From: Armatimonadota bacterium
GTDB taxonomy: Bacteria > Armatimonadota > Fimbriimonadia > Fimbriimonadales > Fimbriimonadaceae
Reading direction: 5' to 3'
DNA length: 9,676 bases
NCBI GenBank assembly: GCA_003516955.1
Contig: DPBN01000059.1
Span: forward strand, 1-9,676
Positions 1-9,676 of the stretch are shown here, piece by piece (within the stretch, counting starts at the first letter, position 1; each line of letters opens with the position of its first letter). The position numbers were made by a program, and so were the translations under genes. The notes beneath the pieces were generated by a model. The model had not been told where the DNA came from, did not search any database, and was given only the letters and a program-made list of their open reading frames with translations.

Positions 1-1
1 C

Positions 2-3155
<3,154 letters not shown>

Positions 3156-3157
<2 letters not shown>

Positions 3158-5504
3158 GGACTCACCGCAAGGATTCGCCGGTCGTACCGTCGAAAGACGA
3201 AGCATGTTGGCATGGTGCGGCTTGACAATGCTCGCGATCGGTTGGCAGGCTGCCCCGGAAGGCTGGGGAAGCGTCTGGTCGCGGGAACCCTCTGCCATCT
3301 CGGCCGAGGTGGACCGGAGCGTGGCGCACGCCGGGCGACCGTCGGTGCGCGTGGTTCACACGGGCCGGCAGGATTGGAGCCTGGCGCAGCCGACCGAGCT
3401 CGCGGTCCGCACGGGCGACCTCGTCGAGGCCTCCGTGTGGCTCCGGATGGAGGGGGACGGCGAGGTCCAGCTGGGTTTCGTCTCGCGGGGGCCGGATGGT
3501 ACGGTCCGAGACTGGATCTTTGGCGGGCGAACGGCGCGGGCCGGCGACTGGCGGCGGCTCGCCACGCGGGTCGTTGTGCCGGAGGGTGTCGCGTCGCTTC
3601 TGCCCAGAGTCACCGGCAACGGCCCGTGCAGGGTGTGGCTCGAGGGGTTCCGCTGCCTCAAGACCGGCAACCTGCAGGAGATGCGCGACCCCTCCATGCC
3701 CCAGAGGCTCTCGCTCCAGAACCGATGGCTTCGGCTGGAGTTCGATACCAAGACCGGGGCCTTCGAGCTGGCCAGCAGGGGTTCTCGTCGGCGCTGGAGC
3801 CAGAAGCCTGGAGGCTCGGTGCTGGTGCGGACCGCGCGCGTGGGAGGATCTCGGCTGACCGCCGAGCTGTGGTCCGCCACGGACGCCCAGAAGCTCTCGC
3901 TGACAGCCGAGCTCGACGCCGAACGGCCTGAGGTGCGCCTCACCCTGAGCGGCGACGGGGACCTGGAGGCGCCCTTGGCCTATCCTCACCCGTGGGCGAC
4001 CCGAGCGGGCATGGAGCTGGTTTTCCCGATGAACGAGGGCGTGGCGTTTCCGGTGGACGAGGCCGGCCTGCCTGAGCAGTGGCTGCACCTCTACGGCGGC
4101 CACGGGCTCTGCATGCCGTTCTTCTGCCAGACCGATGGGCCCGCCAGCCTGCTGACGGTGGTGGACACGCCGGACGACGCCTTGGCGCGCTTCGTCTACG
4201 ACGGTCCGACGATGGTCGGGAGGCTTCTATGGGAGGGCCAGAAAGGCAGGTTCGGCTATCCGCGGCGCTGGCGGTACGCGTTGTTCGACGAGGGCGGATA
4301 CGTCGCCGCGGCGAAGCGCTATCGGGAGATCGCGAAGGGCAAGGGGCTCTTGGTGACGCTGCGGGACAAGCGCAAGAGGGTGCCTGCCGTGGACCTGCTC
4401 GTCGGTTCTCCCAACGTGTGGGTCTTTGGCGGAAACGCCGCCGAGATGGCGCTCCGGTTGAAGGAAGCGGGGTTCGAGAGGATGCTGTGGAGCGCCGGAG
4501 GATCGGCCGCTGACGTCCGGGCGATCAACCGGATGGGCTTTCTCACCGGCGAATACGACATCTACCAGGACTGCATGGACCCCTCGCAGTACCCCAAGCT
4601 GCAGTGGATCCATCCCCAGTGGACCAGCGAGCTCTGGCCCGACGGCATCGTGCTGCGGCGCGACGGATCCTGGGAGCGGGGGTGGGAGGTCGAGACCAAG
4701 GAGGGAGGCATGATCGCCTGCGGAGTGCTGTGCGACCTCCTTGCCCCGCAGGTCGCGCGGCGCCGGATTGCCCAGGTGCTGAAGGAAAAGCCGTTCGGCG
4801 CGCGCTTTATCGACACCACCACAGCTTCGCCGTGGCGCGAGTGCTACAGCCCCAAGCACCCGATGACCAGGACCGACAGCCGCAAGGCCAAGATGGAGCT
4901 CCTGCGGCTGCTTCCAGAGGAGTTCGGCCTGGTCGCGGGCAGCGAGACCGGGCACGAGGCCGCGGTTCCCTGGGTGAGCTACTTCGAGGGCATGCTCAGC
5001 TTGGGGCCGTTCCGCGTCCCGGATGCCGGAAGGCGCATGGAGGAGACGGTGGACCCGGCGCCGGAGGTGATTCGCAAGTTCCAGGTGGGCCCTCGGTACC
5101 GCGTGCCCCTGTGGGAGCTGGTGTTCCACGACTGCCTGTGCGCCCACTGGTACTGGGGCGACTACCAGAACAAGGTTCCCAGCGTCTGGAGAAAGCGGGA
5201 CCTGTTCAACATCCTCTACGGCACCGCGCCCATGTACCTCTTTCGAGCCGAGGATTGGCCCAATTGGAAGGAGAGGATCATGGAGAGCTATCGGGCCGTG
5301 GTTCCCGTTGCGCGGGGAGTGGGCTACGAGGAGATGACCGATCACCGCCGGCTCACCCAGGACCAGACCGTCCAGCAGACCCGCTTCGCCAACGGATGGG
5401 TGGTCACGGTGAACTTCGGCTCCCAGCCGTTCCGTCTCGGCCCGGGAAGGGTCGTTCAACCGGAGGGCTTCTTGGTGGAACGGTCGAAAGACCAGCGAAG
5501 GTGA
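3156..5504 (+). CDS. Large putative glycosidase, GH101-like / DUF5696-like architecture, exported or surface-associated
   Basis: A 782-residue protein, probably a glycosidase of uncertain family. The N-terminus has a twin-arginine-like stretch (ERRSMLAWCG, R14-R15) followed by a hydrophobic run to about residue 33, which suggests export. Residues about 40-170 resemble a CBM4/9-type jelly roll. About 180-395 is a beta-sandwich of the galactose-mutarotase-like kind (RLEFDTKTGAFEL, VFPMNEGVAFP, GHGLCMPFF). About 405-715 looks like a (beta/alpha)8 barrel, and 735-775 a small beta domain. Possible catalytic acids are D553 in RFIDTTTAS and E597 in VAGSETGHE, 44 residues apart; GH101 enzymes have a comparable Asp/Glu pair. 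HDCLCAHWYWGDY (658-670) is another striking motif. GH101 enzymes cleave alpha-linked sugars from Ser/Thr; that activity is only inferred. Start choice: ATG 3156 keeps the Arg-rich signal, while ATG 3204 (16 residues shorter) avoids overlap with the GH5 start; TTG 3138 is less likely. The DUF4236 gene follows after 18 nt. Confidence 0.75.
3161..3166 (-). promoter_or_regulatory. Ribosome binding site deciding the GH5 start
   Basis: Read on the minus strand this is GGTGAG, 3 nt before the ATG at 3157. Spacing is short but it is the only Shine-Dalgarno-like element near a plausible GH5 start, and it supports the 332-residue form. Confidence 0.5.
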
Positions 5505-5509
5505 GAAGC

Positions 5510-5515
5510 GGGGGA
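5510..5515 (+). promoter_or_regulatory. Ribosome binding site of the DUF4236/TPR gene
   Basis: GGGGGA lies 7 nt upstream of the ATG at 5523, inside the 18-nt gap after the stop of the large glycosidase gene. It fixes the start of the downstream gene and supports separate ribosome loading on a shared transcript. Confidence 0.55.
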
Positions 5516-5522
5516 TGAGACC

Positions 5523-6542
5523 ATGGGTTTCCGATTCTTCCGTCGTTGGAGCATCCTGCCGGGCGTGACGCTCAACTTCAGCAAGTCCGGCCCTTCGATC
5601 TCGCTCGGCCCACGCGGGGCGAAGGTCACGATCGGAGCCAAGGGCGTTCGGACCACGGTGGGCATCCCTGGCACGGGCTTCTACTACACCCAGCAGCTCG
5701 GAGGCTCGGGAAGGGGCTCGGGCCGTTCCAGACGACCGCGGCAGAAAGATGAGCCCCCCGAGACGGACGACCTCGCTCCCTCGGCAACTCCGGCTGAGCG
5801 GTCGTTGCTCCAGGCCTGCCGGGCGCTTTCGGCCGGCGATGCGGAGCTGGCCCTCGAGCGCGCGAGGGAAGCGGAGTCGATCCCCGACGCCTGCTTTGTG
5901 GGCGGCCTCTGCGCGCTGACGGCCGGCCAGCCCAGGGAGGCGCTTCGCCTGCTGTCCCAAGCGATGGTGGACCCCGCGAAGATCGGGCAGGGCCTGGGCC
6001 GTTTGGGCGTCGACTTCGCGATGAACCTCGAGTTGGCGGACGGCGTCCGCGTGAGGGTGCGCCCCGACGCCGAGGGCGTTCTGCTCGCTCTGGCGGAGGC
6101 CTCGCAGCAGGCCGGCAGGCTGGACGATGCGATTGGCTGGATGGAGCGTTTGCTCGCAGCCATGCCGGAGGACCCTGCGGCCAAGCTGTCTCTGGCCGAG
6201 CTGCTCTTCCAGAACGCGCCCGACAACGCAGCGGTATGGCGCCGGTTGCTAGAGCTCACGGAACGGGCATCCGGCAGCACGGCGGTGGGCTGCGCGCTGT
6301 TGCTGTATCGGACCCGAGCTCTGCGAAGGCTTGGGCGTGCGCGCGATGCGGCGCTTGCGGCGTCGGAGGCTCTGCGGTCGCCTCGGGGACGTCCGACCGA
6401 GCTGCTCCGGGAGTTGCGCTACGAGAGGGCCCTGGCTTCGCTGGAGCTGGGCGACCGGGAGCGGGCGAGGGCCGACCTCCGACGCGTGTTCGACGAGGAT
6501 CCCTACTTCGAGAACGTGGCGGAGCTGCTTCGGTCCCTCTGA
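5523..6542 (+). CDS. DUF4236 domain protein with C-terminal TPR-like helical repeats
   Basis: A 339-residue protein of unknown function. Residues 1-57 match DUF4236: GFRFFRRWSILPGVTLN, then FSKSGPSISLGPRGAKVTIG and GVRTTVGIPGTGFYY, the glycine-rich short-strand pattern of that family. Residues 58-90 form a polar linker (GSGRGSGRSRRPRQKDEPPE) followed by a Pro/acidic stretch. Residues 91-339 are Ala/Leu-rich and helical with TPR-like units, for example ALSAGDAELALERAREAE, ASQQAGRLDDAIGWMERLL and ALASLELGDRERARADLRRV. The repeats suggest a scaffold for protein contacts. No signal peptide or membrane segment is evident. The gene starts 18 nt after the large glycosidase, so co-transcription is likely, but a link to sugar metabolism is only contextual. 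DUF4236 usually occurs as a short N-terminal domain on proteins of varied or unknown function. Confidence 0.88.
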   Translation: MGFRFFRRWSILPGVTLNFSKSGPSISLGPRGAKVTIGAKGVRTTVGIPGTGFYYTQQLGGSGRGSGRSRRPRQKDEPPETDDLAPSATPAERSLLQACRALSAGDAELALERAREAESIPDACFVGGLCALTAGQPREALRLLSQAMVDPAKIGQGLGRLGVDFAMNLELADGVRVRVRPDAEGVLLALAEASQQAGRLDDAIGWMERLLAAMPEDPAAKLSLAELLFQNAPDNAAVWRRLLELTERASGSTAVGCALLLYRTRALRRLGRARDAALAASEALRSPRGRPTELLRELRYERALASLELGDRERARADLRRVFDEDPYFENVAELLRSL

Positions 6543-6582
6543 GGCCCGGTGCCCTCCGGGTGTCTGGCGCCACCGGAGCCTC
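6541..6582 (+). terminator. GC-rich hairpin at the end of the glycosidase-DUF4236 operon, without U-tract
   Basis: The left arm GAGGC-CCGGTG (6541-6551) pairs with CACCGG-A-GCCTC (6571-6582): 11 base pairs with a single bulged A at 6577 and a 19-nt loop. It begins inside the TGA stop (6540-6542). No run of T follows, so it is not a canonical intrinsic terminator. It may act as a GC-rich terminator, a pause site or a 3' mRNA stabiliser. A smaller GGTGGC/GCCACC inverted repeat (6601-6606 with 6620-6625) follows. Otherwise I see nothing between 6583 and 6680. Confidence 0.45.
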
Positions 6583-6681
6583 GTCCCGTGCGGTGGCGAT
6601 GGTGGCGCGGCCCGATGCTGCCACCCTCGCGACGGCGGGCGCGCTCGTAGGCGTGAGGCTTGCGGAGGGCTGGCCGCATCG

Positions 6682-6709
6682 CGCGTTTGGCAAGAATATA
6701 ACAAACGCG
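6682..6709. repeat. Inverted repeat spanning the -35 to -10 interval, candidate operator
   Basis: Perfect 8-bp arms, CGCGTTTG (6682-6689) and CAAACGCG (6702-6709), are separated by 12 nt, so half-site centres are 20 nt apart, about two helical turns. The left arm overlaps the -35 hexamer. The geometry fits a dimeric repressor or two dimers on one face of the helix. It could also form an RNA hairpin, but it lies upstream of the predicted transcript start, which favours a DNA-binding role. Confidence 0.5.
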
Positions 6710-6716
6710 TTATAAT
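6687..6716 (+). promoter_or_regulatory. Sigma-70-type promoter of the GH127/146 gene
   Basis: TTGGCA (6687-6692, 5 of 6 matches to the -35 consensus) and TATAAT (6711-6716, perfect -10) are separated by 18 nt. The element sits in an AT-rich island that stands out from the GC-rich surroundings. Transcription would start near 6723, leaving a leader of about 15 nt before the ATG at 6738. This separates the GH127/146 gene from the upstream operon. Confidence 0.75.
6697..6714. promoter_or_regulatory. 18-bp palindrome overlapping the -10 box, candidate repressor operator
   Basis: TATAAC (6697-6702) and GTTATA (6709-6714) flank AAACGC as perfect 6-bp arms, and an inner self-palindrome AACGCGTT occupies 6704-6711. 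The site covers half of the TATAAT box, so a bound protein would block polymerase. A central CG in an A/T-flanked palindrome of this size is typical of LacI-family sugar regulators; that family assignment is inference. No regulator gene is visible in the window. Confidence 0.5.
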
Positions 6717-6725
6717 GATTCGAGC

Positions 6726-6729
6726 AAGG
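6726..6729 (+). promoter_or_regulatory. Ribosome binding site of the GH127/146 gene
   Basis: AAGG lies 8 nt upstream of the ATG at 6738. It decides that start over the in-frame ATG at 6777 (MASPWNV), where no comparable element is seen. Confidence 0.5.
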
Positions 6730-6737
6730 TAACCGCC

Positions 6738-9056
6738 ATGGCCCCCACTCCCAGCGTCAGCGCAACTTTCTCGCGAATGGCCTCGCCTTGGAACGTCCGC
6801 CTCCTGCCCGGACCGTACCTCGAAGCGATGGAGGTGAACGCCCGGTACCTGCTCAGCCTCGACCCCGAGCGGCTCCTCCATCCGTTCTACGTGGCTGCGG
6901 GCCTTCCAACTGAGAAAGAGCCGTACGGCGGATGGGAGAGGTTCACGATCGCCGGTCACAGCCTCGGCCACTATCTGACAGCCTGTTGCTGGCAGTACGC
7001 CTCCTCGGGAGACGACAGGTTTCGGGAGAGGATCGTGTCCATCCTCTCCGAGCTGCGGCGGTGCCAGGCCGCACGCTCCGACGGATACGTGGGCGGCGTC
7101 CCCGAGTCGGACCGTGTCTGGGGCGAGATCCGTCGCGGCGAGATTCGCAGCCAGGGATTCGACCTCAACGGAATCTGGGTGCCATGGTACAACCTCCACA
7201 AGCTCTTCCAGGGTCTGATCGACGCTGCGGAGCTGTGCGGCCAGCCGCTCGCCCTGGAGATCCTGACCGGCCTCGCCGACTGGGCCTGCGACGTGACCGC
7301 CGGCCTCGACGACGACCAGTGGCAGCGGATGCTCGCTTGCGAGCACGGAGGCATGAACGACGTGCTCGCCCACGCCTATGAGCTGACGGGCTGCGAGCGA
7401 TGGCTGGCCCTCGCCCGGAAATTCGACCATAGGGCGGTGATGGACCCGTTGGAGCGAGACGAGGACGCTCTGCCCGGCTTGCACGGGAACACGCAGATAC
7501 CCAAGATTCTTGGTGCCGCGAGGCTGTTCCGGATCACCGGCGAGGAGCGATATCGGAAGATCGCGGAGAACTTCTTCCGGCAGGCCGTCCTGGGGCACGC
7601 CTACGCCATCGGCGGGGTCACCTCGGGAGAGTACTTCGGACCGACGGGCCAGCTCTCGACCCGCCTCACGATGTCGACGGCGGAGACCTGCAAGACGTAC
7701 AACCTCATTCGCTTGGCCCATGCGATCTCCGCCTGGCGGCCCGAGAGCTGGTTCGACGACTACGTGGAGCGGGCTCTTTGGAACCACATCCTGGGTTCGC
7801 AGGACCGTGAGACGGGGATGTTCTGCTACTTCGTGTCGCTGCACCCCGGCCACTTCAACACGTTCAGCACTCCCGAGGACTCGTTCTGGTGCTGCGTAGG
7901 GACCGGGATGGAGAACCACGCCCGATACGGCGAGAGCCTGTTCCGGCACGTCGGCGATCGGCTGCAGGTCTGCCAGTACATCCCGGCGGTCTTCGAATGG
8001 GAGGACGCGGGCCTCGTGCTGCGGCTGGAGTCGGAGTTTCCCGAGGCCGGCCGGGCGAGGCTGATCGTCGTCGAAGGCGGGCCCGTGCGCAGGACCGTGG
8101 AGCTGCGGTGCCCCGACTGGGTTCAGGGCTGCGTGGAGGCGCGCTGCGGGGACCAAAGGTGGCAAGCCGGCCCGGGCGGCTGGCTCGCGGTGGATCGGAC
8201 TTGGACTTCGGGGGACGCGCTGGAGGTGGACCTACCGATGGGCCTGCGTTGGCTGGCTACGCCGGACGACCCCGATTGCGGCGCGGTCGCCTTCGGGCCT
8301 GTGGTTCTTGCGGGCGATCTGGGCTCGGAAGGAATCGAGCCGCCGGCGCCCTTCAGCTCCTTGCAGTCGAGCTATTTCGGGGTGCCTGTTCCGGCGGTGC
8401 CCGTGTTGGTGGCGAACGGCAGGCCGCTGGAGGACTGGATCGAGCGGTGCGGGCCGTGCGAGTTTCAGACGAAGGGCGTCGGACGGCCTCACGACGTGCG
8501 GTTGAGGCCGTTCTTCCAGATCGGTCGGAATCGGTACTCCGTCTACTGGCGGTTGCTGGACGAGGCGCGGTACGCCGAACGGATGGCGCAGATCGAGGAG
8601 GAGAGGCGGAGGGACGAGGCGCTCCGCGCCGCGACGCTCGACTTCTGCCAACTCGGTGAGATGCAGCCGGAGAGGGAGCACCAGGTGGAGGGAGACAAGA
8701 CTGAGCCGATGGCCATGGCGGGCGAGAAGATGCGGGTCGCCTGGCATGGAGGCTGGTTCTCGCTCGCGCTGAGCAACGCCTCCCGCTCGCCGGCCATGCT
8801 GGCGGTTCGCTATTGGGGGGCAGATGGCCGCAACCGGGAGTTCGACGTGGAGATCGATGGGACGGTCGTGGCGACGGAGTCGTTCCAAGTCTCGGACCAC
8901 AATCGCTTCCTCGAGCGCACGTACCGCCTTCCGGAGCACGCGCGTGGCGCCGAACGGCTCGGCGTCGTTTTCCGGGCCCGGGATGGCAAGATCGTCGGTC
9001 CGGTGTGCTGGTGCCGCCTGGTTCGGGAGGACTCGCTAGCCGCGCAACGAGACTAG
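6738..9056 (+). CDS. GH127/GH146-type beta-L-arabinofuranosidase (DUF1680 family)
   Basis: Releases terminal beta-L-arabinofuranose from plant glycans by a cysteine-based retaining mechanism, as known for GH127 and GH146. In this 772-residue protein the (alpha/alpha)6 catalytic domain spans about 15-415, with GHSLGHYL (73-80), the VPWYNLHKL motif and CEHGGMND (201-208). Active-site residues by analogy with HypBA1 are acid/base E298 (TSGEYFG), zinc ligands E316 and C318 (TAETCKTYN), and C385-C386 (WCCVGTGMENHARYGES), one being the thiolate nucleophile. Beta-sandwich domains follow, including a DUF4986-like part (about 555-607, LRPFFQIGRNRYSVYW), a charged helix (615-632), and a final DUF6805-like domain (632-764, WHGGWFSLALSN). 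This set of accessory domains is closer to GH146 than to the shorter GH127 enzymes. There is no signal peptide, so a cytoplasmic role is likely. It has its own promoter and operator-like site, and its end overlaps the convergent transporter gene by 21 nt. Confidence 0.92.
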   Translation: MAPTPSVSATFSRMASPWNVRLLPGPYLEAMEVNARYLLSLDPERLLHPFYVAAGLPTEKEPYGGWERFTIAGHSLGHYLTACCWQYASSGDDRFRERIVSILSELRRCQAARSDGYVGGVPESDRVWGEIRRGEIRSQGFDLNGIWVPWYNLHKLFQGLIDAAELCGQPLALEILTGLADWACDVTAGLDDDQWQRMLACEHGGMNDVLAHAYELTGCERWLALARKFDHRAVMDPLERDEDALPGLHGNTQIPKILGAARLFRITGEERYRKIAENFFRQAVLGHAYAIGGVTSGEYFGPTGQLSTRLTMSTAETCKTYNLIRLAHAISAWRPESWFDDYVERALWNHILGSQDRETGMFCYFVSLHPGHFNTFSTPEDSFWCCVGTGMENHARYGESLFRHVGDRLQVCQYIPAVFEWEDAGLVLRLESEFPEAGRARLIVVEGGPVRRTVELRCPDWVQGCVEARCGDQRWQAGPGGWLAVDRTWTSGDALEVDLPMGLRWLATPDDPDCGAVAFGPVVLAGDLGSEGIEPPAPFSSLQSSYFGVPVPAVPVLVANGRPLEDWIERCGPCEFQTKGVGRPHDVRLRPFFQIGRNRYSVYWRLLDEARYAERMAQIEEERRRDEALRAATLDFCQLGEMQPEREHQVEGDKTEPMAMAGEKMRVAWHGGWFSLALSNASRSPAMLAVRYWGADGRNREFDVEIDGTVVATESFQVSDHNRFLERTYRLPEHARGAERLGVVFRARDGKIVGPVCWCRLVREDSLAAQRD

Positions 9057-9676
9057 GAGAATCCCGCAGAGGATCGTCGCCGCCCCGAGGTAGCGCAGCG
9101 CGCCGCCGGCTTCCCCGAGAAGCCGCGAGCCGACCAGCACGCTGAAGACCACGGCCAGCGAGCGCACGGGGGCGACCATCGACACCGGTTCGTACCGCAT
9201 GACCCAGAGCACCGCCAGATAGGCGATCGTGCACGAGGCGGCCGCAGCCAGCACGCGCCCCAGTCTCGCACCGTCGGATGGCTTCGAGTCGTGCCGAAAG
9301 AGGAGGAACTGGAGGGTTCCGCCGACCACGTAGCAGAGGCTCAGGTAGAGCGAAGGGTCCGCGTTCTGGACGCCGACTTTGTCGAACACCATGTAGCCTG
9401 CGCTGAACAGGCCGGTCGCGATCGCCCATAGGATCGTCCGGAGGTCGAGCCGAACCCGGCTGTGGGGGGTCTCCGCGTATCCCACCGCCAGGATGCCGAG
9501 CGCGACGAGGCCCACTCCGGCCCACCCTGCGGGCCGGAGCCGTTCGCCGAGGACGCAGACGCCGACCAGCGCGGCCGCCGCCGGCGCAACACCCCGCGAG
9601 ATGGGATACGCGATGGAGAGCGCGCCGGACCGATACGCCCTGCCTAGGCACGTGTAGTAGCCCAGGTAGCACAGGC
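9036..9676 (-). CDS. EamA/DMT-superfamily permease, C-terminal part (5' end beyond the right window edge)
   Basis: An inner-membrane protein of the drug/metabolite transporter superfamily; 212 residues are visible, open to the window edge, so the N-terminus is missing. A GTG at 9515 is in frame but internal, because EamA homology continues upstream of it: YYTCLGRAYRSGALSIAYPI, then SRGVAPAAAALVG and VLGERL are the typical end of the first EamA repeat. The second repeat starts near LDLRTILWAIATGLFSAGYM and ends with VSMVAPVRSLAVVFSVLVGS, LLGE and a last membrane helix (LGAATILCGILLVSL). About six to seven hydrophobic helices can be seen. Substrates of this family include amino acids, nucleotide sugars and other metabolites; nothing here selects one. 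The TAG stop lies inside the end of the GH127/146 gene. A role in exporting or importing sugars from this locus is unsupported beyond proximity. Confidence 0.9.
   Translation of the reverse strand, partial: LCYLGYYTCLGRAYRSGALSIAYPISRGVAPAAAALVGVCVLGERLRPAGWAGVGLVALGILAVGYAETPHSRVRLDLRTILWAIATGLFSAGYMVFDKVGVQNADPSLYLSLCYVVGGTLQFLLFRHDSKPSDGARLGRVLAAAASCTIAYLAVLWVMRYEPVSMVAPVRSLAVVFSVLVGSRLLGEAGGALRYLGAATILCGILLVSLRG

Noticed and set aside
3204..3240. TTGACA at the start of the large glycosidase gene, and TTGTCA on the opposite strand, as promoters
   Set aside because: No acceptable -10 box follows at 16-18 nt on either strand. The best for GH5 would be a 3 of 6 match, not enough to call.
4227..5960. 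Long open frame on the minus strand, 577 codons
   Set aside because: It is antisense to the large glycosidase and to the DUF4236 domain. Its composition is rich in Arg, Ala, Pro, Gly and His, with no motif, as expected from a GC-rich complement.
6236..6732. Possible small genes filling the gap before the GH127/146 gene (two overlapping plus-strand frames)
   Set aside because: Both begin inside the DUF4236 gene in the wrong frame and run through the hairpin and the promoter. There is no ribosome binding site or recognisable sequence.
6249..8165. Long open frame on the minus strand, 638 codons
   Set aside because: It crosses the DUF4236 end, the promoter island and the GH127/146 catalytic domain in antisense. 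There are no recognisable motifs.
8353..9672. Long open frame on the minus strand, 439 codons
   Set aside because: It overlaps the EamA gene on the same strand in a different frame and continues antisense to GH127/146. The other frame has the EamA signatures and membrane helices, while this one is Arg/Pro/Ser-rich.

Overview
The window is GC-rich (about two thirds G+C by eye) and densely packed. It holds five protein genes plus one partial gene-end at each border, or six in total: a 5'-truncated GH2 beta-galactosidase, a GH5-type glycosidase, a large GH101-like putative glycosidase, a DUF4236/TPR-like protein, a GH127/GH146-type beta-L-arabinofuranosidase, and the C-terminal part of an EamA/DMT-family transporter. 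I see no rRNA, tRNA, CRISPR array, transposase or phage gene. The mix of unusual glycosidases at high GC suggests a saccharolytic, plant-polymer-degrading bacterium such as Armatimonadota, Planctomycetota or a relative. This is an impression from gene content, not a phylogenetic placement.

Layout, left to right. Positions 2-2167 (+): the 3' part of a GH2 beta-galactosidase that carries an extra C-terminal F5/8 type C (discoidin) domain. It converges on, and overlaps by 9 nt, a GH5 gene at 2159-3157 (-). The GH5 gene is divergent from a large putative glycosidase at 3156-5504 (+), and depending on the true start of the latter the two start codons either share one CATG or are 46 nt apart. Only 18 nt after that gene comes a DUF4236-plus-repeat protein (5523-6542, +), probably in the same transcript, whose stop codon runs into a strong GC-rich hairpin (6541-6582). 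A 195-nt gap follows. Its right end is a conspicuous AT-rich island with a near-consensus promoter and nested inverted repeats (6682-6716), leading into the GH127/146 gene (6738-9056, +). That gene overlaps by 21 nt the end of a convergent EamA transporter gene (9036-9676, -) that runs off the right edge.

How the genes may work together (inference): the beta-galactosidase, beta-L-arabinofuranosidase, GH5 enzyme and GH101-like enzyme would suit stepwise dismantling of arabinose- and galactose-containing plant glycans, perhaps hydroxyproline-rich glycoproteins such as extensins or arabinogalactan proteins. The GH5 and GH127/146 proteins show no signal peptide, so at least part of the breakdown would be cytoplasmic. 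The best candidates for new biology are the GH101-like protein (family assignment uncertain), the DUF4236 protein in the same operon, and the operator-like promoter island controlling the GH127/146 gene.
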